Source: Candidatus Hydrogenedens sp.
Lineage (GTDB): Bacteria > Hydrogenedentota > Hydrogenedentia > Hydrogenedentales > Hydrogenedentaceae
Reading direction: 5' to 3'
DNA length: 64,000 nt
Assembly: GCA_035361075.1 (NCBI GenBank)
Contig: DAOSBX010000015.1
Location: 1-64,000, forward strand
Below are positions 63,179-64,000 of this stretch, in pieces. The translations under genes were made by a program, and so were the position numbers. The notes beneath the pieces were generated by a model that was not told the origin of the DNA, made no database searches, and saw only the letters and a program-made list of their open reading frames with translations. Each line of letters opens with the position of its first letter. Position 1 is the stretch's first letter.

Positions 63179-64000
63179 ATGAACCAGTTATTATTAAAAA
63201 TATATTTATATCTATTTTTCGGTATCACAAAAGATAACATATCAAATAAAAACCTCCTCTTCTTTCATAACGATTTTTTAAACTTACTATCTCAACCCAA
63301 ACCATGTAAAATAAATACAGACTCCTTCCTACATAAGTTAGAGGAAAACTTAAATATAAAAATCACTATCGAAAACAAAATTTTAACAGAGCATTTATTC
63401 CTTGATAATCAAATTATTTATACCTGTTTATCACTATTCTTAAAACAAAATTCTATCAATAATAATGTCTCTTTTCTCTCATATCAAGAAAAGGAAGAAG
63501 TAGGTTTTCTTATTCCAACACTTACCGCTATTTATGGAGAAAATGCTTCAAATAAATATGTTCTCGTAAATTACTTTCTTCCTTTTCCAATTTCATTCTT
63601 GAATGACATTTGGACCTCCGCAACAAACGGAGGGAAAATTATCATAGAAGAAAATCACATCGTATTTAAACTTTCAGGTTTCAGAATTATACCTTCGTCA
63701 TACAAAACCATAACGGATTTCTTAGAAATACAAGATAATATTGAACTATCAGAGGAAATAATTAAACGATTTATCTCAAAACACAATCAAAACAAGATAC
63801 TTAATCTTCACACAGTTTTTACTAATCTTTGGGAAATACTTTCAACATTAACTCACAAATCTAATAACATCGAAATTAAAATTGACCCCAACATTCCTTT
63901 TCTTTGGGCTCCTGAATTAACCCTGATAAGCATTATCTCATGTCTCCTGTTCCCATTTATCATCTATAAAAACAGGGAGGTCGGATTGTTCTCTATAAAC
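63179..64000 (+). CDS. Unknown membrane-associated protein, 5' part only
   Basis: The frame is open from ATG 63179 to the right edge, at least 274 codons, which is far longer than chance in this AT-rich DNA. The N-terminus is weakly hydrophobic (L-L-L-K-I-Y-L-Y-L-F-F-G). A clear transmembrane helix lies at about 245-262 (L-T-L-I-S-I-I-S-C-L-L-F-P-F-I-I), followed by basic K-N-R. No family was recognised. No strong ribosome-binding site precedes the ATG; an in-frame TTG at 63164 is an alternative. It diverges from the M50 peptidase gene, 93 bases away. Low-GC, Asn-rich composition resembles its neighbours. Confidence 0.6.
   Translation, partial: MNQLLLKIYLYLFFGITKDNISNKNLLFFHNDFLNLLSQPKPCKINTDSFLHKLEENLNIKITIENKILTEHLFLDNQIIYTCLSLFLKQNSINNNVSFLSYQEKEEVGFLIPTLTAIYGENASNKYVLVNYFLPFPISFLNDIWTSATNGGKIIIEENHIVFKLSGFRIIPSSYKTITDFLEIQDNIELSEEIIKRFISKHNQNKILNLHTVFTNLWEILSTLTHKSNNIEIKIDPNIPFLWAPELTLISIISCLLFPFIIYKNREVGLFSIN

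Noticed and set aside
63010..63237. Short plus-strand frame crossing the M50 start and the beginning of the right-edge gene
   Set aside because: It is antisense to the HEAAH helix of the M50 gene and out of frame with the much longer open frame beginning at 63179.

Overview
The window is 64 kb of AT-rich bacterial chromosome with no phage, insertion sequence or CRISPR array. It is dense with short-spaced or overlapping genes, has Shine-Dalgarno-like sites, and carries two tRNA genes. Large secreted proteins share an N-terminal domain, SBBP propeller repeats, Glu/Asp-Gly-rich linkers and paired dockerin-like 'ELLRVIQ' modules. These occur beside a Hox-type NAD-linked [NiFe] hydrogenase, MltG, TatA and a lipoprotein-rich envelope. 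Together they suggest an uncultured diderm lineage, and Candidatus Hydrogenedentota is my best guess. That is inference from protein style; no marker phylogeny could be run.

Layout. 1-1.7 kb: the start of a GT-C glycosyltransferase (cut by the edge) and an AGE-family sugar 2-epimerase. 1.9-8.5 kb: tRNA-Arg, clpX, lon, leuS. 8.5-13 kb: an exported beta-helix (pectate-lyase-3-like) protein, an MBOAT acyltransferase and an SGNH-type partner, probably a polysaccharide-modifying set. 13-16 kb, minus strand: inositol-phosphatase family enzyme, CmpB-like membrane protein, sensor kinase. 16-21.4 kb, minus strand: hoxF-hoxU-hoxY-hoxH-hoxW plus a receiver-only response regulator, closed by a strong terminator. 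21.8-26.1 kb: ybaB, fmt, rsmB, a PASTA protein, rpe. 26.2-32 kb: a lipoprotein, a SUMF1-type protein and a 1138-residue SBBP protein, the last two with dockerin-like modules. 32-36.6 kb, minus strand: S11 peptidase, hybrid sensor kinase, rnhA, ankyrin lipoprotein. 36.7-40.6 kb: Memo family, Nif3 family, glgA, tsaE. 40.6-42.5 kb, minus strand: two DUF502 paralogues, Trm112-like protein, tatA. 42.8-50.4 kb: glnS and a 1905-residue multidomain surface protein. 50.4-64 kb: mltG-ruvX, an unknown gene, an aldo/keto reductase, tRNA-Met, exonuclease III, an ATR-like protein, an alpha/beta hydrolase, valS-thiC-dusB-araD, an M50 peptidase and an unknown membrane gene cut by the right edge.

Three groups stand out functionally. 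The hox operon couples NAD(H) to H2, and its last gene is a response regulator followed by a kinase, which suggests signalling tied to redox state. The beta-helix/MBOAT/SGNH trio looks like extracellular polysaccharide acylation plus remodelling. The secreted set shares modules and carries at least one putative Cys-containing C-terminal sorting signal, which suggests a lineage-specific surface-display system. This last group is the best candidate for undescribed biology here.
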